This document shows, one piece after another, positions 12,636 through 25,570 of a stretch of DNA of 64,000 bases. The stretch is from Emydura subglobosa (taxonomy: Eukaryota > Chordata > Testudines > Chelidae). The notes under the pieces are model-generated. The model was not told where the DNA came from. It was given only the letters and a program-made list of their open reading frames with translations, and did not search any database. The stretch covers positions 70,672,111-70,736,110 of the forward strand of contig ML679956.1 in the NCBI GenBank assembly GCA_007922225.1, given 5' to 3'. Both the position numbers and the translations under genes were made by a program. Position 1 is the first letter of the stretch. Every line of letters begins with the position of its first letter.

Positions 12636-13801
12636 ACCACTGCCATAGCACATTACAGGATATCACAAATTCTGCACTCCCACTACACCCAAGCTCAGTA
12701 TAATGCTTGACTCCACTGTATATTGTAGGCTGAGTAACTTCTGCTGCTGACTGGGAGTTCCAACTTCCTTTTAAGCTTCAAAACCCTAGACTCATCAAAA
12801 GATGCTGGGGGTCTCTCATATAAGACAGCTTAACCGGAACAAGAGTGATATGGCAGCAAAGTTTTTAAAAGGAGCAAGAATATTTTTCCTTGCCATACCT
12901 AGAATGTCTGAGGGATAAATATTAGGTGCAAAATTCAGCCAAAAAGAACGCACAAATACACACAATCATGCTATGAAAAATATGGAACTAAAGTCAACAT
13001 AATTGGCCCAATCCTGCAACTGTTACCTGGGTAAACATCCATTGAAGTTTTGTCTGAGGAAGGACAACAGGGCTGAGGCCAAGAAAACAAATTGCAAAAA
13101 TTTCTGAGAAAACTAAAGGTGTTCTCTAATCCATAGTGTAGAAAGATCTAGTAATATGAAGTAATTCATTGATATTCTTGTCAAGATGAAGGGAAAATTT
13201 AAAGGAATTCCATTTTCTTTTATCATATTGTACAATGAAATAAGAAATCACACTGGTCTGAAATTTCAAAACTTTTAAATGGATATTTGTTTTTATAGCA
13301 TAACAGGAAATAGCTTTTATGATAAGTACACATTAAAGCCACGGTTACACAAAGTAGTTTTTTGCCCTAACGATCTACCATACACTGAATTAGCTCAGCA
13401 CCTAAAGTCTGAGTTGCTCAATTTCTCTTTTCTTAGATTTCTAATAAAACAATCAGAGTAGCACTTTGTGTTCCTCAAATGTAAGTGCTGTAGGAGAGCA
13501 AAATATCACTATTACCATCTAGGCAGCAACAAATATGATGTGGAAAATCTGGGGATTTGTCCTTATGATACCTAACATTGGAACTTCAGTCCTGATGAAA
13601 TTCTGCATGTCCTGGTCCTGCAATGAGAGTCCCAGTGAGGTCCCTGGTCCTGTCTGGAGTCCCAGTGAGGTTGGTGGGACTTTGGGCAGGTACAGAGGTG
13701 TGCTGCATGCATCTTACTACAGTTTTGGGGCTTTCATTCTTTTAAAAAGAGTGCAAAATATAATTTTTAAAATTGTCTTGTTCATACAGAAATTGTAGGA
13801 A
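12636..13801. other. Non-coding DNA, nothing firmly recognised
   Basis: Two short 'gagtcccagtgagg' direct repeats occur at 13626-13671, of the kind found in old palindromic interspersed repeats. No exon is recognised. Confidence 0.4.
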
Positions 13802-15720
13802 AATTCATATATTCATAATTTCAAGGGCAGCAGACACCATTCTGATCATCTAGTCTGACTTCCTGTATAACACAGGCCAAGTATTTACCCAGCAATTCCT
13901 GCATCAAGCCTATAACTTGTATTTGAACTAGAGTACATATTTTAGAAAGACATCCAACCTTGATTTAAAGACTTCAATAAATCTCTTGGTAAATTGGTCC
14001 ACTGGTTAATTATCCTAACTTAAAAATGTGTACCTCATCTCTTGCCTGAATTTATCTAGCCTCATCTTCCAGCCTTTGAATCTTGTTATGCCATTCACTG
14101 ACAGATTAAAGAGTCCTCTGCTATCAGAATTCTTCTCCTCTTGATGGTATAAACCACAATCATGTCACCTCAAACTTCTCTTTGATGACCTAAATAGATT
14201 GAGCTTCCTAAGTCTTTTGCTGTAATGCAAGTTTTAAAGATCTTAAATCATTCTTGTAGAGATTTTCTGAGCCCTTTCCAATTTTTCAATATCCTTTTGG
14301 AAATGTTCACACTAAAACTAGACATAGTATTCCAGTAACACTAATAGTGAAGGGAGTTTGGGACTGGGATTGGGCTGTGAAGCCAAGAGGTGGCTGTGTG
14401 GGGAACATGAGAGTATTCCAGAGTCTCCCCAGGGCTGTCTAAAGAGGTAATATCATTTCCCTATTCCTAATCGAACATTGTTCGCTTGGCTTGTTTAGCC
14501 TGACCAAAAGAAGGTTGAGGGAGTTACGATTGCTCTCTATAAATACATCAGAGGGATAAATACCAGGGAGGGAGAGGAATTATTTAAGTTCAGCACCAAT
14601 GTGGACACACGAGCTAATGGATATAAACAGGCCATCAGGAAGTTTAGACTTGAAATTAGATGCAGGTTTCTAACCATTAGAGTAGTGAAGTTCTGGAATA
14701 GCCTTCCAAGGGGAGCAGTGGATGCAAAAAACCTACCTGGCTTCAAAACTGGGCTTGATAAATTTATGGAGGGGATAGTATGATGGGATAGCCTAGTTTG
14801 GCAATTGACTGATCTCTGACTACTGGTAGATATGGCAATGGCCTGTGAAGGGATGTTAGATGGGGTGGGTTCTGAGTTATTACAGAGAATTCTTTCTTGG
14901 GTGTCTAGCTGGTGAGTTTTGTCAACATGCTCAGGGTTTAACTGATCACTGTATTTGGGGTCGGGAAGGAATTTTCCCCCAGGGCAGATTGGCAAAGGCT
15001 CTAGAGGGTTTTCGCCTTCCTCTCTAGCATGGGGCGCAGCTCACTTGCTGGTGGATTCTCTGTACCTTAAAGTCTTTAAACCAGGATCTGAGTACTTTAA
15101 TAACTCAGTCAGAGGTTAGAGATTTATTACAGGAGTACATGGGTGAGGTTCTGTGGCCTGCATTGTGCAGGAGGACAGTCTAGATGATCATATTGGTCCC
15201 TTAAGACCTTAGAGTCTATCCAAAACCACATTAGCCCTCTTAGCTTCGGGATGCTACTGGGCGCTCGTATTCAGTTGGTTATCCAGCATGATCCCTTACA
15301 TCTTTTCAGAGTCACTGTATTACAAGAAAAACAGCCCCAATCTGCAAACATGACCAACATTCTTTGTCCCTAGATGTATGACCCTGCCTTTGTCTTTATT
15401 AAAATATGTGTTTAAAAGAGTCCAAGTTACCGAGTAACCCAGATCAAGCTGTATAACTGACCTGTCCTTATAATTAGTTTACTACTCCACCAAAAGTTGT
15501 GTTGTCAGCAAATATTATTGGAAATTTTATATTTTCTTCCAAAACATTAATACTGAATAACATTGAGCAAAGAACTGAGCTCTGAAGGAGACCTCTTGAA
15601 ACACCCAGTCTTTGTGATGATTCCTCCATTTACAATTACAGTTAGCCAGTTTCTAAGTCCTAATTTTTCATCAGAATGTTATACAGAACTATACTGAATG
15701 CTTAGACTCAATATATTATA
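13802..15720 (-). mobile_element. CR1 LINE on the minus strand, split by a younger CR1 insertion
   Basis: The outer parts (13802-14482 and 15220-15720) are minus-strand CR1. Signature stretches on the plus strand are 'gatcatctagtctgacttcc', 'tctagcctcatcttccagcc', 'cattagccctcttagcttcg' and 'cattctttgtccctagatgt'. The plus-strand CR1 at 14483-15219 interrupts it. A non-CR1 stretch near 14342-14440 may be a further insertion. Confidence 0.82.
14483..15219 (+). mobile_element. CR1 LINE 3' fragment nested in an older CR1
   Basis: It reads GYKQAIRKFRLEIRCRFLTIR, with a shift from its relative at 600-2733 only here and there, and KFWNSLPRGAVDAKNLPGF. It ends 'tagatgatcatattggtccc' and 'agagtctat'. 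It is the same subfamily as 600-2733, 5'-truncated, so it inserted into the minus-strand CR1 later. Confidence 0.88.
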
Positions 15721-15930
15721 GCAGCACAGTTATCCTTTCCACCCAAACATGTAGTCTCATCAAAAAACAATATCAAGTTTGTTGAGAAAACTCTTCTTCA
15801 TCTGGCAACATTTTTTGCATAGTAAATAGAATCTGATTTTTACAGAAATTCTGCCTTCATTGTCATACTGGTCTGAACAAAGGGGATCTAACTGTTCAGA
15901 CTTTACAATATACCTATATAGTACGTAAAC

Positions 15931-16120
15931 AAAGATACATAAAAAGAACATTAAGGTTTCAAAGTCAAGCACTCAAAAATTAAGAAATGCCAGAATTAAG
16001 GTTGTCTGTGCCATCTTAATTCAACCTCCTTGTGTGTCTGAATTTTGAGATGGTTTTTAATTACATGATTACGTACTAGTTTTTCCACAGGACCCCCTAC
16101 CTCATTCAGTGTACAGAATG
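15931..16120 (+). repeat. Left arm of a large inverted repeat
   Basis: It pairs with 16838-17022 read in reverse. Shared stretches include CATTAAGG, TCAAGCACTCAAAA, TTTTTAATTACATGAT, ACGTACT and CACAGGA..CCTACCTC. The arms are about 180-190 bp. The repeat family is not recognised. Confidence 0.8.
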
Positions 16121-16837
16121 AATGACATTCAGTGGATGAGCAGTTCTTCAATATCTTGTTTTATCCTTAATGTTCAATATATTGCCCCATGCTTTATGTG
16201 CTGCACACCATTCAAACCCTGCACTGAATACAGAATAGTTAAATTCTTCATGAACTTTTCTGTGGCGCTCACTCTATTTGAGTGTTTCCCAAACATAAAT
16301 GAATGTATTTTCATTAAACCCATGAAATAGGGAGGCATTATTATTCCCATTGTACAATTGGGGAACTGAGGTACAGAGACATTAATGTCAAAAGTGTACA
16401 CTAATTATGGGTGCCTGATTGAAGAAACCTATGGCCTTATCTTTCAAAGAACTCAGCACTTTATAATACTTTATTTGTTCAGAGTACAGTTCTAAATGTC
16501 TTCAGTTGTACTTGTGAGTTCTCAGCACTTCTGCCAATCAGACCTCAGGCATCTCATATTGGACAGCCAGAACAAGAGGAACACACAATTAATGGCCATC
16601 TATGAAAAGTTTCATTTAAGTGACCAGCCCAGCATCATACAGGAACTTTGTGGCACAGGAAGGGACAGAATCCAGAGTAGCATTCAATTGCCTTAACTAT
16701 GAAACCATCCTTTCTCTTTCTGAAATCTCCTGCCTCATTCACTACACAGATTCCAGTTTCTGTTATAAATGAAATACAGGTCCTACAGATAACAGCCTAA
16801 TTAACTACCCAACCCTGATTCATCCCAGAGCAGATCC
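16121..16837 (-). repeat. Interior of the inverted repeat, with MIR-like SINE fragments
   Basis: At 16330-16385 the text 'attattcccattgtacaatt' and 'ggggaactgaggtacagaga' matches the MIR SINE read on the minus strand. 'catttaagtgaccagcccag' and the stretch up to 16700 look like the rest of it. No long coding frame is seen. Confidence 0.55.
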
Positions 16838-17022
16838 ATCCAATGTACTGAGGGAGGTAGCGATCCTGTGAAAAAAAAAGTACGTGATCATGTAATTAAA
16901 GACTGTATCATAATGATTATGTACAAAGGAGCCAAATTAAGCCTCACCGGTTAATTTAATCATGGTATTTCCTAACTTTTGAGTGCTTGACTTCGCAACC
17001 TTAATGTTTCTTTTTACGTAGA
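16838..17022 (-). repeat. Right arm of the large inverted repeat
   Basis: This is the reverse complement partner of 15931-16120, with arms separated by about 720 bp. 'ttttgagtgcttgacttcgc' mirrors 'aaagtcaagcactcaaaaat'. Confidence 0.8.
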
Positions 17023-18881
17023 TTTTATATGTAATTTCCTAGGTTTTAAAATAGCAAACTAAAAAAACAGAAATTCCATCATGTGGAGCCATACTAATTC
17101 CCTCCTATTACATCAGCACAATTAGAACCTTTTGATCTACACAGACCTCTGCCACTTGGACTAACACAGTAACTGATATTGTAATAGGTTGTCATCCTCT
17201 GTATGGACCAGAACTAGAAGATGATCCACATTTTGCCAGTGGGTTTAACAGCAATTTGATCACAGCAGAGGAATGGTGAGATTTAGGAATCTTGTGTCCT
17301 ATTTCAGGTTCTGAATGCACTCTTAACATTACAGATTCTTTTGCCTTGTCTCTCTAAGTCTTACCCCTTCTCTTCCAGTTTCTCCAGTCTGTCTTTAATC
17401 CAGTCCAGGCTCCTCTCTCAGCTTCTCATCCCACTCCCTTCTCCTGCCCCTTTCGGCTTCACAGCCCAGTCCCAGACCCAACCTCCCTTGGCTCAAAGTA
17501 CAGAGTGTTTTCAGAGGCTTATAACTTGGCCCAATTTGGGCAGATTTTCATGAGGATAGCAGAAAGACATGTCCCTGATGCCAGCCTATGTGTTCCGTCC
17601 TCTCACCAAATTTCAATTCTCTGTTCATATGCTTGGAGACACTACAGCTTCTCAATCAAATGGTTATACAAATGTTTTAACATGAGCAAAACAGTGTATT
17701 TTTCCTTACTCTGTTTCTGAGAAACGGTTGAACCATTTTCACTGAAATTTTCCCAAAATATTCATTCTGAGGGAGGGAGACAGCATGAAAAATTGCAGTC
17801 CAAATTATTAAAGTTTGTCAAAGTAATAAGCAGTTGAAAATAAGGTCTTATAAAGGAAAGTATTGAGCTAATTTAATGATAAGTGTTGCTACTGGTTCAG
17901 TTTATAATTCTAGTTTAATTTGGGGTTTTTTTAGTCATTCCCTATTTTAGTCACTGAAAAATATTAAATCACTTCAAAAGATACAAAACCACATCTAACT
18001 TCAAAAGATTACATTATCTATTACAGTGTTTACATTCTGGATCAAAGATGATGGAGAGTCATCCCCAATCATTCCACTTACTTTAAATATGTTACACCAG
18101 TGATGAATTTGTCTCACTCAAATTTTCATACAGCTGACATTTTGTTAGCATTTTTATTAATTTTTCAAAATAGTGATGTTATAGATTAAATAATTTAAAA
18201 AATCAAAGACATCAGACCTAAAATATGTCACATAATAAAAACTAGGCTAGAAATATAAATGTTTAGCCACATAATGAGGTAATATATTTTAAAACAGTAT
18301 GTTAGAAAATGATTATCCATTTAATTGGACATTTCAGTCAAAAGGCAATCAGTTAACTTATTAACGGTCAATTCATTCATTAATTCAGCCTTTCTTAATC
18401 AAGACCTGATCCTGCCTGCATTAAATGCAGAGGGAATTTGGAACTAGGCAGGACTGCAAGACTGATCTCTCCCTATTTAGTTAAGAGCTACTACTTTTTG
18501 TCAAACTAAATTAACCCTCTGAAAAATTATTTAATAATTTGAGACTAATTTCCTGTGAAATGTGATATATTATTTGGTAAATAACGCCTTTGAATATGAG
18601 GAAATGGACATTCACTTTTTTCTACAGCCAAGAAATGCTTAATTACCACGTTATTAAGATGAATTTCAATACTATTCCTCTTATAACACTGAACTCTGAG
18701 ACTTTTTGTCTTTTTTATTATTAAAATCTTAACTGTAAAGGGACATATTTTCATTAAAAAGATATTTTTATAAAAATATTAACAGAAATGATTTCATGTT
18801 TTTGTTTTTTTAATTATGCACTAACTTATTAAAATAATTCATTTCTTTGTGGACAGGTTGTTTTCTATTCCTCTCTTATAC
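17023..18881. other. Non-coding DNA, possible unclassified repeat at 17341-17780
   Basis: 17341-17500 is strongly pyrimidine-rich. The following stretch, including 'ggcttataacttggcccaat', resembles an interspersed repeat I cannot name. The rest is AT-rich with nothing recognised. Confidence 0.35.
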
Positions 18882-19148
18882 TACTGTTTCTCAACAGAAG
18901 GGTCATGACAGACAAGAAAGGTGTCAAGAGGCACTGAATTTTATTATCATTTAAATAAAAAAAAATCTCACTCCCCACATTCCACCCACCCTACAGCATC
19001 AAGTGTTCTCTGTCAAACTCTCAAAATACACCCACAAGTAAATTATACAGGCTTATCACAGATATACTTTTACAGTAAAGGTAAGGGATCGTGAAAATTT
19101 TTGTCTTCAGCTAAGTAGTTGGCAACTTAAAAGGGTTGAGAAACACCA
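18882..19148 (+). mobile_element. Non-autonomous hAT-type element (about 267 bp)
   Basis: It starts TACTGTTTCTCAACAG, and the other end in reverse is TGGTGTTTCTCAACCC. The flanking 8-mers TCTTATAC and CACTATAC share 5 positions. It is the same end type as the element at 12109. Confidence 0.65.
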
Positions 19149-19193
19149 CACTATACAATAAAATGACCTTGGAGTAACAGCAATGGCTATCTC

Positions 19194-19304
19194 TGAAGAA
19201 TCTACATAATCCCTTGACATATGAAGACAATCAAGAGCAAAACCACCATCTATGAAGAATCTACATAATCCGTTGACATATGAAGACAATCAAGAGCAAA
19301 ACCA
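19194..19304 (+). repeat. 59-bp tandem duplication
   Basis: TGAAGAATCTACATAATCC begins at 19194 and again at 19253. The following bases match through 'atcaagagcaaaacca', with a single clear mismatch in the shared part (CCCTTG versus CCGTTG). Confidence 0.9.
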
Positions 19305-19444
19305 ATGACAAAACTCATGGAATGGTGGAAGCTAGAGATGTTCTACATTATATCCTCAAGAAATAGCAAAGTTCTTATGATAAATAAATACATTAATTGT
19401 AAGAAAACAAAGTGCAAAATCCTACAGGAAAGCATAAAGATCGT

Positions 19445-20157
19445 CCTTCAAGACACAGAATGTTAGGAACCATTAGAAAAGAGATAGATGATAAGATGGA
19501 AAAATATCATAATACTATTATATAAATCCATAGTATGCCCACACCTTAAGTATTGCGTGCAGTTCTAGTCACCCCATCTCAAAAAGATATATTAGAATTG
19601 GAAAAGGTACAGAGAAAAGCAACAAAAATGATTAGGTGTATGGAACAGCTTCCATATGAGGAGAGACTAAAAAGACTGGGACTGTTCATCTTAAAAGAGA
19701 AAAATCTAAGAGGTGATATGATAGAGGTCAACAAATTTAATGAATGGTGTGAAGAAAGTGAATAAGAAAGTGTTATTTAACTAGTCACATAACACAAGAA
19801 AGAAGAGTCACCTAATGAAATAACATGAAGCAGGTTTAAAACAAACATAAGGAAGTACTTCTTCACACAATGCACAGTTAACATGTAGAACTCATTGCCA
19901 GGGATGTTATGAAGGCCAAAATTGTAGCTGGGTTCAAAAAAGAATTAGATAAGTTCATAGGGATAGGTCCATCAATGGCTATTAGCCAAGATGGTGAGGG
20001 ATACAATCCCATGCTCTAACTGCCAGAAGCTGGGACTGATGGATCACTCAATAATTGCCCTGTTCTGTTCATTCTCTCTGAAGCCAGTCACTGTCAGAAG
20101 ACAGGACGTTGGGCTAGATGAACCATTGGTCTGACTCAGTATGGCCATTCTTATGTG
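19445..20157 (+). mobile_element. CR1 LINE C-terminus and 3' end
   Basis: It reads [21 protein letters not shown] then LGLFILKEKNLRGDMI, the conserved CR1 C-terminal block. It is followed by 'attagataagttcataggga' and the tail 'gttgggctagatgaaccatt' with 'ctgactcagtatggccattc'. It is the same subfamily as 8233-9494. Confidence 0.9.
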
Positions 20158-21675
20158 AAGTAATTTAATTTATTTAATAAAAGAATCTGTTGGTGACTAA
20201 GGATTTTATAAAGGATTACCTCATTTTATCAGAGGATACTACAAAAATTCACACCCACATAAACATTTCAATGTTTTTTAAAAACACAGGATAATGGGAA
20301 ATGACTTATAGGAACACAGTGAAACCATTATATTACAAAAGGGAATCTTCAACTTTTTAATGGACTTTTTAATGCATGCTGAAATGTAATGAGGCAATTT
20401 GCTCAATACTTACTTAAGTAGAGGACTCAGAGGTACCTGATTCTTTCCCACTCCGGGGTCTGATAAAAACATATTGCACAAGTGAAAGCATCTGTGACAC
20501 TTTGATAGATACTATTAGCCTGAAGCCAATATATAATTGGATTCTGATACATGCAATATTAAATTATTTCTTGGATAAATCAAATACAATAAACAAACTG
20601 AAAATGCTGAATATTTGTCTAATCAATTACCTTAAAGTCATATGCTTCCCTCTGCTAACACAAGGTGACCAGAGCCAAACCTGTTGAAAACTAATTGAGG
20701 TTACACAGTAATGGAACGGGTTGGAATGAGATTTGATCAGGGAGCTTCTCTCTGAAGTATCATGACTGTCCTGTAACTGTAATAAAAGCATGACACACTC
20801 AGGAATGCTAGAAACAGACTGATTTTTATTTACTAGACCCAGTCATATGATCTAGGTCAGACTTATTAAAGGTTATTATATACATGTCACATGGTAGTGG
20901 TCAATACCCACTAATTCTAGAGATTATTGGTACAGCACAACATTTGGGAAGTTATGAATGTGACGATAAACCTACTCTCTTTTCTTTTCTCTTCTTCCCT
21001 ATCCCTCATTCAGTCTCTCACCTTCCATTCACAAACTCTTATTCATTCCCTAAATCAATTTTTCTTATCCTCACTTCACCCCCATCAACCTCCTCTCCCT
21101 GCCCTCTTACCTCTTTGCAGATTCCTCTAAGATTCTAAATAAGGCAGTGCTTGACTACTGTGTAGCTCTCCTCCTCCCAGCAGGCCAAGGTCCTCTTCTC
21201 AGCTTTTGGGAAAAGCTTCACACAGACACAGCTAATTCCCCAGGCCTGGACGTGGGATACCCGTTGGGAGGATCTATCCTGCACCACTGGTCTCCTTCCT
21301 GATGTATTGGCAGCATCAACACATTCTGGAACTTTATCCATTCAAGGGAAAAGCAACTGGCTAGCAAATGCAGAGAGGCAGCTCCTCCTAAAAGGGGAAA
21401 GGGATGAGACATTCCCAATTACCCCAGTACCTACTGCAACCCACATACAATAACCATCAACAGAAGAGCTTTTAAAAAAATGTTTAAGGGTTTGAGAAAA
21501 AAATCAGGAAAGACTAATTACACATGCCATCATATATTTCTCTTCCCAAAAGTTAGTGTCAATTAACAAAAAATCTAAGTTCACAATATATCTTTAAGTC
21601 CGTCTCTAGTTCCCTTTTGAGTGTGGTTGGACCTCTTCTACCTAGTCAGAATTCTTTTTATTATATTTGGGACTG
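20158..21675. other. Non-coding DNA, nothing recognised
   Basis: A pyrimidine-rich tract lies at 20975-21130. The open frames here are composition-driven and overlap on both strands. Confidence 0.4.
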
Positions 21676-22066
21676 GGGTTGTGTCTTTATGTTTATACAG
21701 TGCCTAGCAAAGTGGGGCTCTGATTTTGACTGGAGCCTAAGGATATGTCTACACTGCAATAAAATATCCTTTGGTGGCCCACATCCATTGACTTGAGTAC
21801 GCAGGGCTTGGGCTGCAGGGCTATAAAATTACAGAGTAGACATCCAACTTGAACCCAAATATTTACACTGCAATTTTATAGCCTCCCAGTCTGAGTCCTG
21901 CAAGCCTGAGTCACCTGACACTGGCCAGTTGTGGGTGCTTTATTGAAGTGTAGTCATATCCTCTGAGTGCTACCATAATGGAAATATAAAGCTTATGATT
22001 TCTATTGCAATAATACCTCAGAGCCCCAATCAGGGTCCCATTGTGCTAAGTGCTGTACACATGTAA
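21676..22066 (+). mobile_element. Small inverted-repeat element inserted in an older interspersed repeat
   Basis: The central element, about 21742-21962, starts AGGATATGTCTACACTGCA, and its end in reverse is AGGATATGACTACACTTCA. The flanks 'cagtgcctagcaaagtgggg' and 'gagtgctaccataatggaaa' read as one continuous old interspersed repeat when the insert is removed. An inverted relative, 'gggtcccattgtgctaagtg', follows at about 22035. No transposase is present. Confidence 0.65.
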
Positions 22067-23579
22067 TAAAGGATTGTTTTGTCCTGAAGAGTTTAAATAA
22101 CAACACCACCTTTGCATACATTTTGACAAAGGAGTGTAACAGTCACTGAGAGAGGGAGCTAAAATATTTCCTCCTGTACTCTCTGTACCTGTTTATGCAC
22201 ACTATTTTTTCCTTTTTTTGTAACCACAGCAATACTATTACAGCAATTGTATTACTGCTATTTTGGGATCCAGTTACTCTTTGCAGAATTGGGCCCTTAG
22301 TCTGTGTGTCTTGAAAATGTAAACAAAAGATGGGTTTGAGTTAGGCAGCTGTGGGAGGAAAATTTGTCCATTAAAAATGTTTCTTAGTACTTGGAAAATG
22401 CAAAATTGAGTTCCTTTTCAAACCTAAAACCTTCAACTATTTGATCCTGATTAATCAGCGAGGATCAGTAACTTTTAAAAATTCAATTGAATAGATTAAC
22501 AGATTAGAAACAAAATTAAAGGTCTCTGTGCACAATAACAATTTTTTAAAACGGATTCCTAATTGGCAAAGTTTGCAGAACCCACCAAGTCCCTTAAAAG
22601 CTTGTTTATACCCAGGATAGACTTCTAAGGCTCAGCCTTGCAATGACTTCTGCACCCACAAGGAGCATACTGCAGGATTAGGACCTTAAAGGGATTTTTT
22701 TTCCCAAGCAGCTTCTGAATATATCTCTGTACTTTTGGCTGGAGACTCAACAAGCAATGATGTTGCAGGGTCCATCAGCTCTCATAAAACCATCTTCATC
22801 TATTATTTGACTTTTCACAGAATCTGGCATGGCAGGCAACCTGGGGTGAGTCAGATTCCATTTAAAATGGAGTGAACAAATTACAGAGACCTCTAAATTA
22901 TCTGTTTTTAGCAATGCTCAAAACTGCCTCTATCAGCTACAAAACACTTCTCTAAAAGTTCATATGTAGAGAGAATGAATTCTAAGACAAAACATGGCAC
23001 TAACAAACATGTATATATCATGTTCGTGTTCCAGCATGAAGATGAAAAAGATTTTCACTGTATCAAGTGTAAGGTGATCATTCTGCTGCAGAAGAAAGTG
23101 ACTGGTTGCCAGATGAACTCTGAGGCAGACAAAGAAGCCATAAGTATTCATTAAGACCTTTGCAACAACTACAATTAAAGGGTGCAAATCAGGTCCAAAT
23201 CCCAAAAGGAGAGGCCAAAGAGCAGAAGCAACAAAAAGGATCAGATGGAAGAACTTAAAAAATAGGATCCACAAGGACTCCTGTGTTGACACTTTCAGAG
23301 AAAAACATAATTTAATACATTTTAATCATACTTAGAACAAATAACTTCAGCTTTTCAAAGTGCTGCGTAGATATTAAAGTGCAGTTTTATTCTGAAAAAT
23401 AATCATGTAAAAATGATATTTTCTTACTTACCGTATCACTTATCAGATTGCTCCCTGGTGGTGTTCAGAACCACGTACACTTCCACTGCTATTTACTCCT
23501 GTTACTCTTACTGAGCCAACATATTTATTCACAAGTAAGTTGTGGATTCTATTCCATCTTGTACATCATCAAGAAAATT
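22067..23579. other. Non-coding DNA, nothing firmly recognised
   Basis: A hydrophobic minus-strand frame lies at 22960-23292 with no recognisable family. See the rejected list. Confidence 0.4.
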
Positions 23580-24723
23580 GTTTACACTTCAAAGTTAGGT
23601 CAAAGTAAGTCATCTTGCACTGACCTATTTGTGCATGTGTCTACACTCAAATTTGTCTATGTCCAACATAAACACCCCACAATGGCGACATAGTAAAAAC
23701 ACCTCCCCAAACAGCATTGAGCCATGGTCAACTTACAGAGGTTGATACAGTGTGATTGCAAACACTGCACGACTGTCAACCCTAACAGTCCACCAGCAGC
23801 TGTCCCACAATGCCCAACAGTTATCATTCTGGTCACAGTTGTAAATTCCACTGCCCAGGGTCACAGAGACCAGGAGCCAACCCCCATTATAACACCTTGC
23901 ACATATCTTTTCCTAACTGCCCAGCTTGATAAGCACACCTACTAGCTCTCCCTTGTTGTGTGCAATTGCCCAATCAACCATGCTGACTTCACACACTAGA
24001 CAAGCTCCTATCTGGTGTAGCCAGCAGGTATTAAATCTCCTAGATTTGGGGAGAGAAGAGGCTGTGCAGCCACAGCTATGGACTACACATAGAAATGTGG
24101 ACATATACAAAAAATTGCAAGGAGATGCAGGTGAAGGAGTATGACAGAGAGCACTTTCAGCAAGAGTCCAGAATGAAAGCAAAAGTGTGGCTGGCATAGG
24201 GTAAATTGATTTAGTGCTGAGCCACAGACCTGCCGCTTTTACAACGAGCTACATCCTCCCGCCTTCCCAGCACCCTCTGGACCACCATGGATATGTTGGA
24301 GGAGCCCAAAGTAGAGACCCCTGCCAAGAACAGTGGGAAGGAGGAGGAGCTGGGGAGCATGACAAGGGATGGTCCAGCTATGCCGCAACCTGAAGCTGTT
24401 TGAGACTCTACCACAGTCTAGCCAGTCCCACCAGCTAAGCACAGATGAACCCGATGAAGGGGAAAGAACCTCAGGTAAGTGTGTGCATGCATTTTCCCTC
24501 ACAAAGTTTATATGTAAAATAACATCCCCTAATTAACAAGACACAGGTATCAATTTTTCATTGTTTTACTTGTATGAGAAAATGTAGCAGTACAACAGAA
24601 GTAGAGTTGCTATCTGCTTTTCATTCCCCAGTAGGGTTAAGCTTGGGGAGAGGTGAAGACAGGAGAGGAGTCACGTGGAACCGTTTGTTTATGTACACAG
24701 GGATGTCCATTAGATTCTTCTGA

Positions 24724-25000
24724 GAGATCTTAAGAACAGCCATACTGAGTCAGATTAATGATCCACCTAGCCCAGAATCCTGTCTTCCAACAGTGGCCAA
24801 TGCCAGGTGCTTCAGGGAATGAACAGAACAGGTAACCAACAAGTGATCCATCCTGTCGCCATTCCCAGCTTCTGGCAAACATTAGTCTTGGCCTTCACAT
24901 TCTCTGGCAAGGAGTTCCACAGGTTGACTGTGCATTGTGGGAAGAAATACTTCCTTTTGTTCTTTTTAAACCAGCTGTCTATTAATGAATGTGCCTTGAT
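24724..25000 (-). mobile_element. CR1 LINE 3' end, minus strand
   Basis: The plus strand reads 'agccatactgagtcagatta', 'cacctagcccagaatcctgt' and 'caacagtggccaatgccagg'. This is the reverse of the CR1 3' end seen at 9494 and 20157. The minus frame includes [20 protein letters not shown]. Confidence 0.88.
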
Positions 25001-25570
25001 GAAACTTTCATAGAGGTACTCTGCAATCCTCTCCTGAAGGTTGCTATGGATGGCAGCCTTATTTCCTCCTCCCATGCCATTCCACAATAAGTTATGCTGG
25101 CACCATTGCAGTAAACAGGGTAGCAGCATATGGGTCCAGATGGCTTTGAGACACCAGCAGCAGCTCTTTGTGCCTTTGTTACCCTCAGGAGTGAGATATC
25201 AGCTAAAATCACCATTCCTTGCAGAAAACAGTACCAATATTCAGTGCCACTGCCCTATACTTGTACCCATGAAAATAGGGATGGAAATGTTATGTTTCAT
25301 GCAAGTGGAAATCTTAATGCCCTTCTCTTCCCGCTAGCCCTGAGAGGTCATACTCACCATACTCTCATTGAAGAATAGTGCTGTGCAAAGACACTCCAAA
25401 GCTGAAGTTTCAATAAGCATGCCATATTTAAAATTTCTGTGGGAATAAGGGAAAGGAGTTTTGAAAAACGTATCTTTCACTCTCTTCTGTGGTTGCAAAT
25501 CCAATAATACATCTGTCTATCTGTAGCTGCTGCTGTTGTGTCCTTTGGAGGTGCCCCTCCACACAAGCAT
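25001..25570. other. Unassigned DNA within the Harbinger region
   Basis: Minus-strand frames contain GGGNKAAIHSNLQERIAEYLY and similar, possibly part of an unnamed repeat. I cannot name a family. Confidence 0.3.

Noticed and set aside
22960..23292. Minus-strand 110-codon hydrophobic frame, considered as an exon of a membrane protein
   Set aside because: No recognisable family, no convincing splice sites in frame, and the reverse strand also reads open in parts.
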